From Marinobacter sp. X15-166B (GTDB lineage: Bacteria > Pseudomonadota > Gammaproteobacteria > Pseudomonadales > Oleiphilaceae): DNA of 64,000 nt. Shown in pieces: positions 56,598 to 64,000 of this stretch; position 1 is the first letter of the stretch; each line of letters starts with the position of its first letter. Where the stretch lies: positions 2,286,473 to 2,350,472 of the forward strand of contig NZ_MEIY01000001.1 of the NCBI RefSeq assembly GCF_001752365.1. The letters run 5' to 3'. The position numbers were made by a program, and so were the translations under genes. The notes beneath the pieces were generated by a model that was not told the DNA's origin, made no database searches, and saw only the letters and a program-made list of their open reading frames with translations.

Positions 56598-57642
56598 CCA
56601 CCACGCCCCCTCACGCCGCCGGCGGATTCACCTGATCGACATGCACGCAGGCGGCGATGTCAGTCGCATTCTGGTCCGCGGGGTCGTAGCGCTGCCCGGC
56701 GACTCGGTGCTGGCCCAGATGCGCTATTTACAGGCGCACGGCGACGGACTGCGTCGCTGGCTGTTGAATGAGCCTTATGGTGATCCGTACATGTCGGTCA
56801 ACCTGGTTGTGCCGCCGGTTCGGCCGACAGTCCGGGCCGGCTATATCACCATGGAGGCGATGGGATACCCGCTTTATTCCGGCTCGAACACCATTTGCAC
56901 GGCGACCGCCCTGCTTGAGAACGGGTTGGTGCTTATGGAGGAGGGCGAGCAGGAGTTGTTGTTGGAGTCCCCCGCAGGCCCGGTGCGTATTCTGGTCAGC
57001 AATCGTGGCGGCCGGGTGGAATCGATAACGGCACGCAGTGAGCCGGCGTTTGTCGCTGCACAGGGAATGCAGGTGCCGGTCGCGGGTATTGGCCGGGTCA
57101 GTTTCGATCTGGTCTGGAGCGGTGCCTATTTCGCCATGATCGACGCCGGGACCCTGGGCTTTTTCCTGACCGCAGAAGAGATGCCGGCGCTGGCGGCTTT
57201 TGGCAGGGCGTTTGTGGAAGCTGCGCGCCCGCAGGTGACCCAGAATCACCCCGGTCTGGGTGCCGTGGGCCCCTTGCCGTTTGTACATTTTATGGGGCCT
57301 CTGGGGCCCACGGCTAACGGTTATCGCTCACCCTCGGCGACCTATGTTCATCCCGGTGTTATCTGCCGCAGCCCGACCGGCACCGGAACATCGGCGCGGC
57401 TGGCGTTGCTCTATGAACACGGCCAGCTGAGCAGTGGCCAGACACTCGAAACGGTGTCACCCCGCGGTGCGTCGTTTACCGGACGGTTGTTGGGGGCTGG
57501 CCAGGTGGGCGGCTTTCCTGCGGTGCACAGCGAGATCACCGGGCGCGCCTGGACGCTGGCCCGGTCGGAGGTGCTGCTGGACCTGGACGACCCCCTGGTC
57601 GATTGTACCGGTCTGCATAGCCTGCTCAGCTGGCCAGCCTGA
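56584..57642 (+). CDS. proline racemase family protein with Ser/Thr in place of the Cys pair
   Basis: Proline racemase superfamily protein of 352 residues. Where racemases have MCGH the sequence reads YSGSNTIC (Ser99, Ser101), and where they have DRSPCGTGTSA it reads CRSPTGTGTSA (Thr266). Cys/Cys enzymes are racemases or epimerases and Cys/Thr enzymes are 3-hydroxyproline dehydratases; the Ser/Thr pair here fits neither, so the reaction is unclear. The ATG at 56584 overlaps the dehydrogenase gene, with AGGTGGGGG before it. Confidence 0.85.
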   Translation: MPATDHHAPSRRRRIHLIDMHAGGDVSRILVRGVVALPGDSVLAQMRYLQAHGDGLRRWLLNEPYGDPYMSVNLVVPPVRPTVRAGYITMEAMGYPLYSGSNTICTATALLENGLVLMEEGEQELLLESPAGPVRILVSNRGGRVESITARSEPAFVAAQGMQVPVAGIGRVSFDLVWSGAYFAMIDAGTLGFFLTAEEMPALAAFGRAFVEAARPQVTQNHPGLGAVGPLPFVHFMGPLGPTANGYRSPSATYVHPGVICRSPTGTGTSARLALLYEHGQLSSGQTLETVSPRGASFTGRLLGAGQVGGFPAVHSEITGRAWTLARSEVLLDLDDPLVDCTGLHSLLSWPA

Positions 57643-57650
57643 AGCCTGAA

Positions 57651-57668
57651 GCCCGCAGGCAAGCGGGC
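57651..57668. terminator. weak hairpin between convergent genes
   Basis: GCCCGC (57651-57656) pairs with GCGGGC (57663-57668) across a six-base loop between the proline racemase gene and ilvGM. No T tract follows. Confidence 0.35.
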
Positions 57669-57677
57669 ACTTCCGGG

Positions 57678-59678
57678 TCACGCCCGGGCGGTCAGCAAGG
57701 CATGCTGGGGCGCTTCGGTGACCACCCGGGCCACGGTATGCAGCTTTTCAAGCTGGGACTGCAGCATGTCTATGGCGCGGGCGCCGCGCAGGGTCAGCTG
57801 GATGCGCAGCTGGTCGGGTGCGCATGGCGCCACCTGCATGGTTTCGACCCGGAAGCCGCGGATGCGGATCACCTGACACAGGCGCTCCAGCGCGGCAGCT
57901 TCATTCGCCATGTAGCAGGTGATCTGATAACTGGGGTCCTTGGCAATGGCGGTCGGGCTCATGCTACATCCTCCTGGGGTGTGGGGGATTTTTTTACGGT
58001 TGCTCTCATCCAGCATGTCGCGATTGCTGCCGCCGGGTTTGACGATGGGCCAGACGTTGTCCTCACGGGCGATGGACACGTGCAGCAACATCGGCCCCTG
58101 ATAGGCGAGAATCGTTTCGATGCCACGGCGCACCTGGTCATTGCGTTCGATTCGCAAAGCGGGAATGTCAAAAGCGCGGGCCATGGCGGTGAAATCCGGG
58201 TTGTCGTCCAGACTGATCTCGCTTTCCCGGTTGTCGTAAAACAGCTCCTGTTGCTGCCGCACCATCCCCAGACACTGGTTGTCCAGAATGATCAGTTTGA
58301 CCGGCAGCTGATACCGCTTGATGGTGGCCAGCTCCTGGGCATTCATCATGAAGGAGCCGTCACCGGTCAGGTTGATCACCACCGTGTCGGGGCGGGCGAA
58401 CTGGGCACCGATCGCAGCAGGCAGTCCGAAGCCCATGGTGCCCAGGCCGCCACTGGACAAATGCCGGCGTGGGTGACCGAACTCGTAATGTTGCGCCACC
58501 CACATTTGATGCTGCCCCACGTCGCAGGCGATGACGGCATCGTCGCCGGTGATGTGCGACAGCTGCCGAATGAACGCGGGGCCACTGATGACTGCCTCCG
58601 GGGCATGGTTTTCCGCGGCTGGGAAACCATGGGTGGTGGCCCAGGTGCGGCATTGCGCACGCCAGTCCTGGATCGACAGAGGGGTGCGTTGCAGGCGTTC
58701 AGTCAGCGCGGAGAGCAAACTGTTCATATCGCCGTGCAGACACACGTCGGCGGCCCGCAGTTTGTTGAACTCGGCCGGGTCGGTGTCCATGTGCACTATG
58801 CGGGCGTGGGGCGCAAAACCGGCCAGCTGGCCGGTGGCCCGGTCGTCCAGTCTGGCTCCCACGATAAACAGTAAGTCACTGTGGTCGATGGCTTTATTGG
58901 CGGCGCGGGAGCCGTGCATGCCGAGCATGCCCAGATGGTCCGGGTTGTGCCGTCCGGGGTTGCCAATGCCTTTCAGGGTGACCACACCGGGCAGACCCGC
59001 CGCCGTGGCGAAATCGCGGAACGCCTCCACAGCGTTGGCCAGGCTCACACCGCCACCGCTGTACAGCACCGGTCGTTTGGCGCCTGCCAGCAGCGCCAGG
59101 GCTGCCTCGAGATCCGCGTGCGGGTGAGTGTGCGTGACCGTCGGGGCAGTGGGGTGGTAGGCGCGCGCGGCGGCTGGCGTGGCCAGCAGGACATCCTTGG
59201 GGATGTCGACCCATACCGGGCCGGGCCGACCGCTTTGTGCCAGAGTGATGGCTTCTTCCATGACGGCGGGTAAATCCTCAACCGACGACACCAGATAGCT
59301 GTGCTTGACGATGCCCAGGGTCATGCCCAGCACGTCGGTTTCCTGAAACGCATCGGTACCGATCAGGTCCGCGGGCACCTGGCCGGTGATGACCAGCATG
59401 GGAATGGAGTCCTGATAGGCGTTGGCCACGCCGGTAATCAGATTGGTCGCCCCCGGGCCGGACGTGGCGATGCACACCCCGATTCGTCCGCTCGCCCGGG
59501 CGTAACCGTCCGCGGCCAGAGCGCACCCCTGCTCATGGCGACAGAGAATGTGCTCCACCACATCAGAAGCGCCAACGAGGGCGTCATACAGGGGCATGAT
59601 ACAGCCGCCCGGATAGCCGAAAACGGTGGTGATCTGATGGCGTGCAAACGCCTGGATGATGTGCTCTGCGCCGTTCAT
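57678..59678 (-). CDS. ilvG: acetolactate synthase, large and small subunit fused in frame (IlvG-IlvM)
   Basis: Makes 2-acetolactate or 2-aceto-2-hydroxybutyrate, the first common step of Val/Ile/Leu synthesis. Residues 1 to about 570 are the TPP-dependent large subunit: FGYPGGCIMPLYDALVG, the TPP region LTGDGSFMMNAQELATIKRYQ and NQCLGMVRQQQELFYDNR. The last 94 residues are an IlvM-like ACT domain (YQITCYMANEAAALERLCQVIRIRGFRVE). They join without a stop through SNRKKIPHTPGG, encoded beside an A7 tract. The ATG at 59678 has AAGGAA upstream; the in-frame ATG at 59702 adds eight residues. An ilvL leader and attenuator precede it. A genuine fusion, an error in the A run, or dual products are all possible. 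Confidence 0.88.
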   Translation of the reverse strand: MNGAEHIIQAFARHQITTVFGYPGGCIMPLYDALVGASDVVEHILCRHEQGCALAADGYARASGRIGVCIATSGPGATNLITGVANAYQDSIPMLVITGQVPADLIGTDAFQETDVLGMTLGIVKHSYLVSSVEDLPAVMEEAITLAQSGRPGPVWVDIPKDVLLATPAAARAYHPTAPTVTHTHPHADLEAALALLAGAKRPVLYSGGGVSLANAVEAFRDFATAAGLPGVVTLKGIGNPGRHNPDHLGMLGMHGSRAANKAIDHSDLLFIVGARLDDRATGQLAGFAPHARIVHMDTDPAEFNKLRAADVCLHGDMNSLLSALTERLQRTPLSIQDWRAQCRTWATTHGFPAAENHAPEAVISGPAFIRQLSHITGDDAVIACDVGQHQMWVAQHYEFGHPRRHLSSGGLGTMGFGLPAAIGAQFARPDTVVINLTGDGSFMMNAQELATIKRYQLPVKLIILDNQCLGMVRQQQELFYDNRESEISLDDNPDFTAMARAFDIPALRIERNDQVRRGIETILAYQGPMLLHVSIAREDNVWPIVKPGGSNRDMLDESNRKKIPHTPGGCSMSPTAIAKDPSYQITCYMANEAAALERLCQVIRIRGFRVETMQVAPCAPDQLRIQLTLRGARAIDMLQSQLEKLHTVARVVTEAPQHALLTARA
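57960..57995 (-). promoter_or_regulatory. ilvM: internal ribosome site and ATG for IlvM, next to an A7 run
   Basis: A perfect AGGAGG (57970-57975) lies 7 nt before the ATG at 57962, which would start a separate 94-residue IlvM ending at 57678. Upstream, seven A (57989-57995) are followed in frame by the fusion joint. Adding one A gives a TAG one base before the ATG; removing one A gives a TGA overlapping it (ATGA). Either would end IlvG normally. Confidence 0.7.
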
Positions 59679-59713
59679 GTTCACAGTTCCTTGTTGCAGC
59701 AAAGTTCAGGGCC

Positions 59714-59754
59714 AAAAAAAAAGCCCCCGGGACCTTGCGGTGCCGGGGGCTTTT
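59714..59754 (-). terminator. ilv attenuator terminator
   Basis: On the minus strand AAAAGCCCCCGG pairs with CCGGGGGCTTTT across a 12-base loop, followed by an unbroken T run, 19 nt after the leader-peptide stop and 36 nt before ilvG. It should stop transcription when the leader is translated freely. Confidence 0.85.
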
Positions 59755-59772
59755 GCGTGTGTGGTGTCGTTG

Positions 59773-59901
59773 CTAATTCACTGTTCTGTTCACCTTGCTG
59801 TCCACGCACAAGCCCCCGGTTGGTACGACGACCACCAGAAGGAGCATTGCCAGGACGATTACGGTGTTCAGGATCATAAAAGTAATACTTGCCGGATTCA
59901 T
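59773..59901 (-). CDS. ilvL: ilv operon leader peptide (IlvL)
   Basis: A 42-residue leader peptide absent from ordinary gene calls because of its length. It begins MNPASITFMILNTVIVL and contains a dense run of Ile, Leu and Val codons (residues 10-26, including Leu20-Leu22 and Val23-Val26). Straight after these, the codons for Thr28-Leu31 form the ACCGGGGGCTT segment (59810-59820), which can pair with AAGCCCCCGGC of the terminator arm (59742-59752). Ribosomes stalled on Ile/Leu/Val codons would free that segment and permit read-through; unhindered ribosomes would cover it. Ribosome site upstream is weak. The rest of the 425-bp gap up to 60103 shows no other gene. Confidence 0.8.
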   Translation of the reverse strand: MNPASITFMILNTVIVLAMLLLVVVVPTGGLCVDSKVNRTVN

Positions 59902-60103
59902 GAATAGAAACGTCTGAAAAACTTACCCCATCCCGGAGCACATGTCCAAGGTTATCTTCGTCCACCGGAATATTGTCCCGGGGAGGGGCAGCAGGCTTGC
60001 CCCACAAAGCGGTATGCAGGACACTTTGTCGCTGTCCATTGTTTGTTACGCTAGGGCTTTCTGTCATCAACGGGTCGGGGTCGGTAATGCGTAAGGTTTA
60101 TCC

Positions 60104-61186
60104 ATGAGTAAATTCAGGTGGGGATCGATCGGGCTGTCGCTGCTGGTGCTGGTGGTGCTGCTGTTGTGGCTGCTCAGTGGTGAGGTGAAAACCTCCCTCG
60201 ACCGGGCCCCGGAGGCGGTGATCCAGCCATCCGAGTCGCTGATGAGTGTACTGGTGGAAACCCGCGCAGCCCGCTGGTACACCCCGACCCTGACGTTGCA
60301 AGGCCAGCTGGAGCCCTGGCGCCGGGTTGAAATCAGCGCCCGGGTGGCGGGCACTGTGGAAGCATTGCCGGTGCGTCAGGGCCAGCGAGTCCGTGCCGGC
60401 GAGGTGCTGGTGCAGATTTCGGAAGACAACCGCCGCGCCAATGTCGACCGCTGGCGGGCCAAGGTCAACCAACTGACTGCGGACCTGCAGGCGGCCGACC
60501 GGCTGAGGTCCGGCAATCTGGTTTCCCGGTCCGAAAAAATGCGTCTGGAAAGTGAACTGGCCGCGTCAGAGGCCGAATTGGGGGCGGCCCGCCTGGCACT
60601 GGCCAACCTGACGCCGACAGCGCCCTTTGATGGCATCGTCAACCATCGCCGGGTGGAGTTGGGCAGTTTCCTGCAGGTTGGTCAGCCGTTGCTGGAACTG
60701 GTACAGATTGATCGCCTGAAAGCGACCGGCCAGCTGCCGCAGCAGTCTGTGGGCGCGGTGAGCGAAGGCCAGCCGGTGAACATCCGGCTGCTGGATGGCC
60801 GCCACCTGGCGGGGGAAGTGAGTTTTGTGGCCAGTGCCGCAGACCCGGCGACCCGCAGTTTTGCCGTGGAAGTCACGGTCCGCAACCCCGGCCAGGAACG
60901 GGTGGCCGGCGGCAGCGCCACCCTGGCGATTCAGCTGCCCGAGCAGAAGGCGATGTTTCTCTCGCCCGCGTATCTGACCCTGGGTGACGACGGCCGCCCG
61001 GGGGTAAGCTACGTCGATCACCACAACCGGGTGGTATTTACACCGGTGACGCTGCTGTCCCTGACCACTGAGGGTGCCTGGGTTACCGGACTGCCCGACG
61101 AAATCCGCCTGATTACCCGCGGGGCCGGCTTTGTCAGCACCGGGCAGGAAGTCCTTCCTGTCGACGTCGACGCGGTCAGGGGCTGA
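60104..61186 (+). CDS. RND efflux periplasmic adaptor (membrane fusion protein)
   Basis: Periplasmic adaptor of an RND pump, anchored by one N-terminal membrane segment (about residues 7-25). It has the lipoyl half-motifs (PWRRVEISARVAGTVEALPV; LTPTAPFDGIVNHRRVELGSFLQVGQPL), a short coiled-coil between them, and a beta-barrel region (LKATGQLPQQSVGAVSEGQPVNI). 360 residues. The next gene begins 5 bp later. Substrate unknown. Confidence 0.9.
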   Translation: MSKFRWGSIGLSLLVLVVLLLWLLSGEVKTSLDRAPEAVIQPSESLMSVLVETRAARWYTPTLTLQGQLEPWRRVEISARVAGTVEALPVRQGQRVRAGEVLVQISEDNRRANVDRWRAKVNQLTADLQAADRLRSGNLVSRSEKMRLESELAASEAELGAARLALANLTPTAPFDGIVNHRRVELGSFLQVGQPLLELVQIDRLKATGQLPQQSVGAVSEGQPVNIRLLDGRHLAGEVSFVASAADPATRSFAVEVTVRNPGQERVAGGSATLAIQLPEQKAMFLSPAYLTLGDDGRPGVSYVDHHNRVVFTPVTLLSLTTEGAWVTGLPDEIRLITRGAGFVSTGQEVLPVDVDAVRG

Positions 61187-61191
61187 GGACC

Positions 61192-64000
61192 ATGCGCACC
61201 CTGATCTACGCCGCCATGGGCCGCAGCAGAACCACGGTGATTACCCTGCTGTTTCTGATCGTTGGCGGGATTGCGGCGTTCCAGGCGATCCCCAAAGAGG
61301 CCAATCCCGATATCACCATCCCCATTATCTATGTCTCCATGACCCTGGACGGCATTAACCCGGAAGACGCCGAGCGTCTGCTGGTGCGGCCCATGGAGCA
61401 GGAGTTGCGCTCGCTGGAGGGGATCAAGGAAATGCGCGGCATCGCCTCCGAAGGTCACGCGTCGGTGATGCTGGAATTTGATGCGGGGTTTGATCCTGAC
61501 AAGGCGCTGCAGGATGTGCGGGAAAAGGTCGACACCGCGCGGAGCAAGCTGCCCTCGGAAGCGGATGAGCCGCGGGTCAATGAAATCAATATCTCCCTGT
61601 TTCCGGTGCTGTCCATCGGGTTGTCGGGGCCCCTGTCTGAGCGGGAACTGATCACCGTCGCCCGTAACCTGCAGGACGCCATCGAGGGTATTCCGGAAGT
61701 GCTTGAAGTGAGCATCGGGGGCGACCGGGAAGACGTGCTGGAGATTGTGGTCAACCCGCAGGTGCTGGAGAGCTACGGGATTGATTTTGATCAGTTGGCC
61801 GGCATGGTTATCCGCAATAACCGGCTGGTGGCGGCGGGCAGTCTGGATACCGGTGCCGGCCGCATGACCCTGAAAGTGCCGGGGGTCATTGAGACTCTGG
61901 AAGACGTCATGTCGATGCCCATCAAAGTCGACGGCGACACGGTCATAACCTTCGGCGACGTCGCCCTGTTGCAACGCACGTTCAAAGACCCCACCGGATT
62001 TGCGCGCATCAATGGCGAGCCCGCACTGGTGCTGGAGGTATCCAAACGCACCGGGGCCAACGTCATCGAAACCGTGGCCAGTGTCAAAGCCCTGCTTGAG
62101 GCCGGCAAGGGCCAGTTACCGGAGGAGCTGGAGATCCGCTACATCATGGATCAGTCCACCGATGTGGTGGATATCCTCAGTGACCTGCTCAACAACGTAC
62201 TGACCGCCATTGTGCTGGTGATCATTGTCATTGTGGCGGCGATGGGGCCGCGTTCCGCGTTGCTGGTGGGCCTGACCATCCCGGGGGCGTTTCTGGCCGG
62301 CATACTGATGATCTGGAGTCTGGGTTTCACCCTCAACATAGTGGTGCTGTTCAGCCTGATCCTGGTCGCGGGCATGCTGGTGGATGGTGCCATTGTGGTG
62401 TCCGAGCTGGCCGACCGAAATCTGTCCACCGGACTGCCGGTGCGTGACGCCTGGGCCGAGGCAGCCAGCCGCATGGCCTGGCCGGTCATTGCCTCGACGG
62501 TGACCACCCTGGTGGTGTTCTCGCCTCTGCTGTTCTGGCCCGGCGTGGTGGGCGAGTTTATGAAGTTTCTGCCCATGACGGTGATTTTGTGTCTGTTGGC
62601 CTCGCTGGCGATGGCACTGGTGTTTTTGCCGGTGCTGGGAAGCGTCAGTGGCGGCCGCCGGCCCGCCGTGAACACCCATGATGGGCGCCTGACCCGAGCG
62701 TATCGCAAGTTACTGGCGAGGGTGCTCCGCTACCCGGGGCGGACGCTGCTTGGGGTCATGCTGGTGATCGGGGTGATTTACGGTGTGTACGCCCGATTCA
62801 ATTACGGCGTTGAGTTTTTTCCGGCCATTGAACCGGATTCGGCCCAGGTGCAGGTGCGCGCCCGCGGTGACCTGTCCATTCATGAGCGGGATGCCATCGT
62901 GCAGCAGGTGGAGCGTCGGTTGCAGGGCATGCCGGAGGTTCAGGCCTTGTACGCCCGTTCCATGGTCAGTGCCGGTAGTCAGATGGCGCCGGATGTTATC
63001 GGGGTGTTGCAATTCCAGTTTACGGACTGGAACGAACGTCGGCCGGCGTCGGCCATACTGGACGATTTTCGCCAGCGCACCGCCGATATTGCCGGGGTTG
63101 AGCTGGAGTTCCGCAAACAGGAGGCCGGGCCAGGTGGCGGCAAACCCATTGAACTGCAGATCAGCAGCCACGACAGTCAGGCGCTGAATCAGGCGGTGGA
63201 TATGGTCAAGGCGCAAATGGTGGCGATGGGCGGTTTTGTTGATATTGAAGACGACCGCAGCCTGCCGGGCATCGAATGGCGGCTCGAGGTGGACCGCACC
63301 GCAGCTGCGCGGTTTGGCACCGACATCATCAGTATCGGCAGTGCTGTCCGTCTGGTCACCAATGGGCTGGTGCTGGCCAGTTATCGCCCGGAAGGGGTGC
63401 GCGACGAAGTGGACATTACGGTGCGGGTTCCAAATAACTGGCGGGAACTGGAACAGTTTGACCGGCAAACCCTGCGCACCCCCCGGGGGCAGGTGCCCTT
63501 GTCCCAATTTGTCACCCTGCAACCAGGCGTCAAAACCGGCACCATAGTGCGGGTGGATGGCCGGCAGACGGTCACCATCAAGTCCGATCTGGCCCCGGGG
63601 CGTCAGGTGGATGAATTGCTTGCGGGCCTGACCCGGGAATTGCCCGCCTTGCCGGAGGAGGTGGTCATCGAATTTGCCGGTGAGAACGAGGAGCAGGAAG
63701 AAGCGGGCGCGTTTCTGATCAGTGCCTTTCTGGTCGCCATCGGCCTGATGCTGCTGGTGTTGGTCACCCAGTTCAACTCCTTGTATCAGACAATATTGGT
63801 GATGTCGGCCATAGTATTGTCAACGGCGGGGGTGTTGCTGGGGCTGCTGGTGAACGGCCAGGCGTTCGGTATCGTGATGGTGGGGATGGGGATCATCGCG
63901 TTGGCCGGTATTGTGGTCAACAACAACATCATCCTCATCGACACTTACAATCAGATCCGCCGCACCGGCGCCACTGCCTACGAAGCGGCCCTGGAAACCG
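61192..64000 (+). CDS. RND efflux permease (partial, cut by window end)
   Basis: Inner-membrane proton-driven RND pump of the AcrB/HAE1 type, truncated at the window end after 936 codons. The N-terminal TM1, the porter domain (PIIYVSMTLDGINPEDAERLL) and TM2-TM6 with the AGMLVDGAIVVSEL region are visible. In the TM4 proton relay the first of the usual two Asp is kept and the second is Gly; in TM10 the Lys is Asn (GIVVNNNIILID), as in several non-AcrB subfamilies. The ATG at 61192 has GAGG upstream. No outer-membrane channel gene is seen within the window. Confidence 0.9.
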   Translation, partial: MRTLIYAAMGRSRTTVITLLFLIVGGIAAFQAIPKEANPDITIPIIYVSMTLDGINPEDAERLLVRPMEQELRSLEGIKEMRGIASEGHASVMLEFDAGFDPDKALQDVREKVDTARSKLPSEADEPRVNEINISLFPVLSIGLSGPLSERELITVARNLQDAIEGIPEVLEVSIGGDREDVLEIVVNPQVLESYGIDFDQLAGMVIRNNRLVAAGSLDTGAGRMTLKVPGVIETLEDVMSMPIKVDGDTVITFGDVALLQRTFKDPTGFARINGEPALVLEVSKRTGANVIETVASVKALLEAGKGQLPEELEIRYIMDQSTDVVDILSDLLNNVLTAIVLVIIVIVAAMGPRSALLVGLTIPGAFLAGILMIWSLGFTLNIVVLFSLILVAGMLVDGAIVVSELADRNLSTGLPVRDAWAEAASRMAWPVIASTVTTLVVFSPLLFWPGVVGEFMKFLPMTVILCLLASLAMALVFLPVLGSVSGGRRPAVNTHDGRLTRAYRKLLARVLRYPGRTLLGVMLVIGVIYGVYARFNYGVEFFPAIEPDSAQVQVRARGDLSIHERDAIVQQVERRLQGMPEVQALYARSMVSAGSQMAPDVIGVLQFQFTDWNERRPASAILDDFRQRTADIAGVELEFRKQEAGPGGGKPIELQISSHDSQALNQAVDMVKAQMVAMGGFVDIEDDRSLPGIEWRLEVDRTAAARFGTDIISIGSAVRLVTNGLVLASYRPEGVRDEVDITVRVPNNWRELEQFDRQTLRTPRGQVPLSQFVTLQPGVKTGTIVRVDGRQTVTIKSDLAPGRQVDELLAGLTRELPALPEEVVIEFAGENEEQEEAGAFLISAFLVAIGLMLLVLVTQFNSLYQTILVMSAIVLSTAGVLLGLLVNGQAFGIVMVGMGIIALAGIVVNNNIILIDTYNQIRRTGATAYEAALET

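Noticed and set aside
59681..60070. Minus-strand 129-codon frame overlapping the ilv leader
   Set aside because: It is in another frame from the Ile/Leu/Val-rich leader, crosses the attenuator and shows no domain.

Overview
The window reads as a chromosomal stretch of a GC-rich gammaproteobacterium. Pointers are the sigma-E cluster rpoE-rseA-rseB-rseC-mucD followed by lepA-lepB-DUF4845-rnc-era-recO-pdxJ, a gacS/barA hybrid kinase divergent from cysM-rlmD-relA-mazG, and acs next to an ErdR/CrbR-like regulator. The layout resembles Pseudomonadales or Oceanospirillales (Pseudomonas, Marinobacter, Saccharospirillum and similar). This is inferred from gene order and protein motifs only. I saw no rRNA, tRNA, IS element, prophage or CRISPR array.

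Layout: 0.2-4.4 kb envelope-stress operon; 4.6-7.3 kb a CHASE-PAS-GGDEF-EAL gene broken by a G9 tract; 7.5-13.6 kb translation, secretion, RNA-processing and PLP genes; 13.6-25.7 kb global regulation and central metabolism (gacS, cysM, rlmD, relA, mazG, ppc, HDOD protein); 25.7-35.8 kb housekeeping (adk, tsaB, uppP, rsmJ, plsB, nudC, murI, acs); 35.8-42.9 kb a response regulator, envelope proteins and a catabolic set of two aminotransferases and two dehydrogenases; 42.9-48.5 kb an accessory acyl-CoA operon; 48.5-57.6 kb single genes for cell wall, detoxification, copper handling and metabolism; 57.7-59.9 kb an attenuator-controlled acetolactate synthase; 60.1-64.0 kb an RND efflux pump cut by the window end.

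The most interesting accessory locus is a LysR-controlled run of five tightly coupled genes: an ACAD10/11-like acyl-CoA dehydrogenase, an SDR, an aminoglycoside-phosphotransferase-fold kinase, a phosphoglycerate-mutase-fold protein lacking its second catalytic His, and another SDR. Human ACAD10/11 carries the kinase and dehydrogenase as one chain, and the Pseudomonas lva levulinate operon carries them separately. By analogy this operon may phosphorylate and then eliminate the hydroxyl of hydroxyacyl-CoAs.

Other points: an ilvL-type leader peptide with terminator and antiterminator segments in front of ilvG; an apparent in-frame IlvG-IlvM fusion that depends on an A7 tract; a G9 tract that breaks the GGDEF codons and another G9 in the acs leader; a probable small RNA or attenuated leader before adk; a methyltransferase gene with no ordinary start codon upstream of its zinc ribbon; and a proline-racemase-family enzyme with Ser and Thr where the catalytic Cys pair should be.
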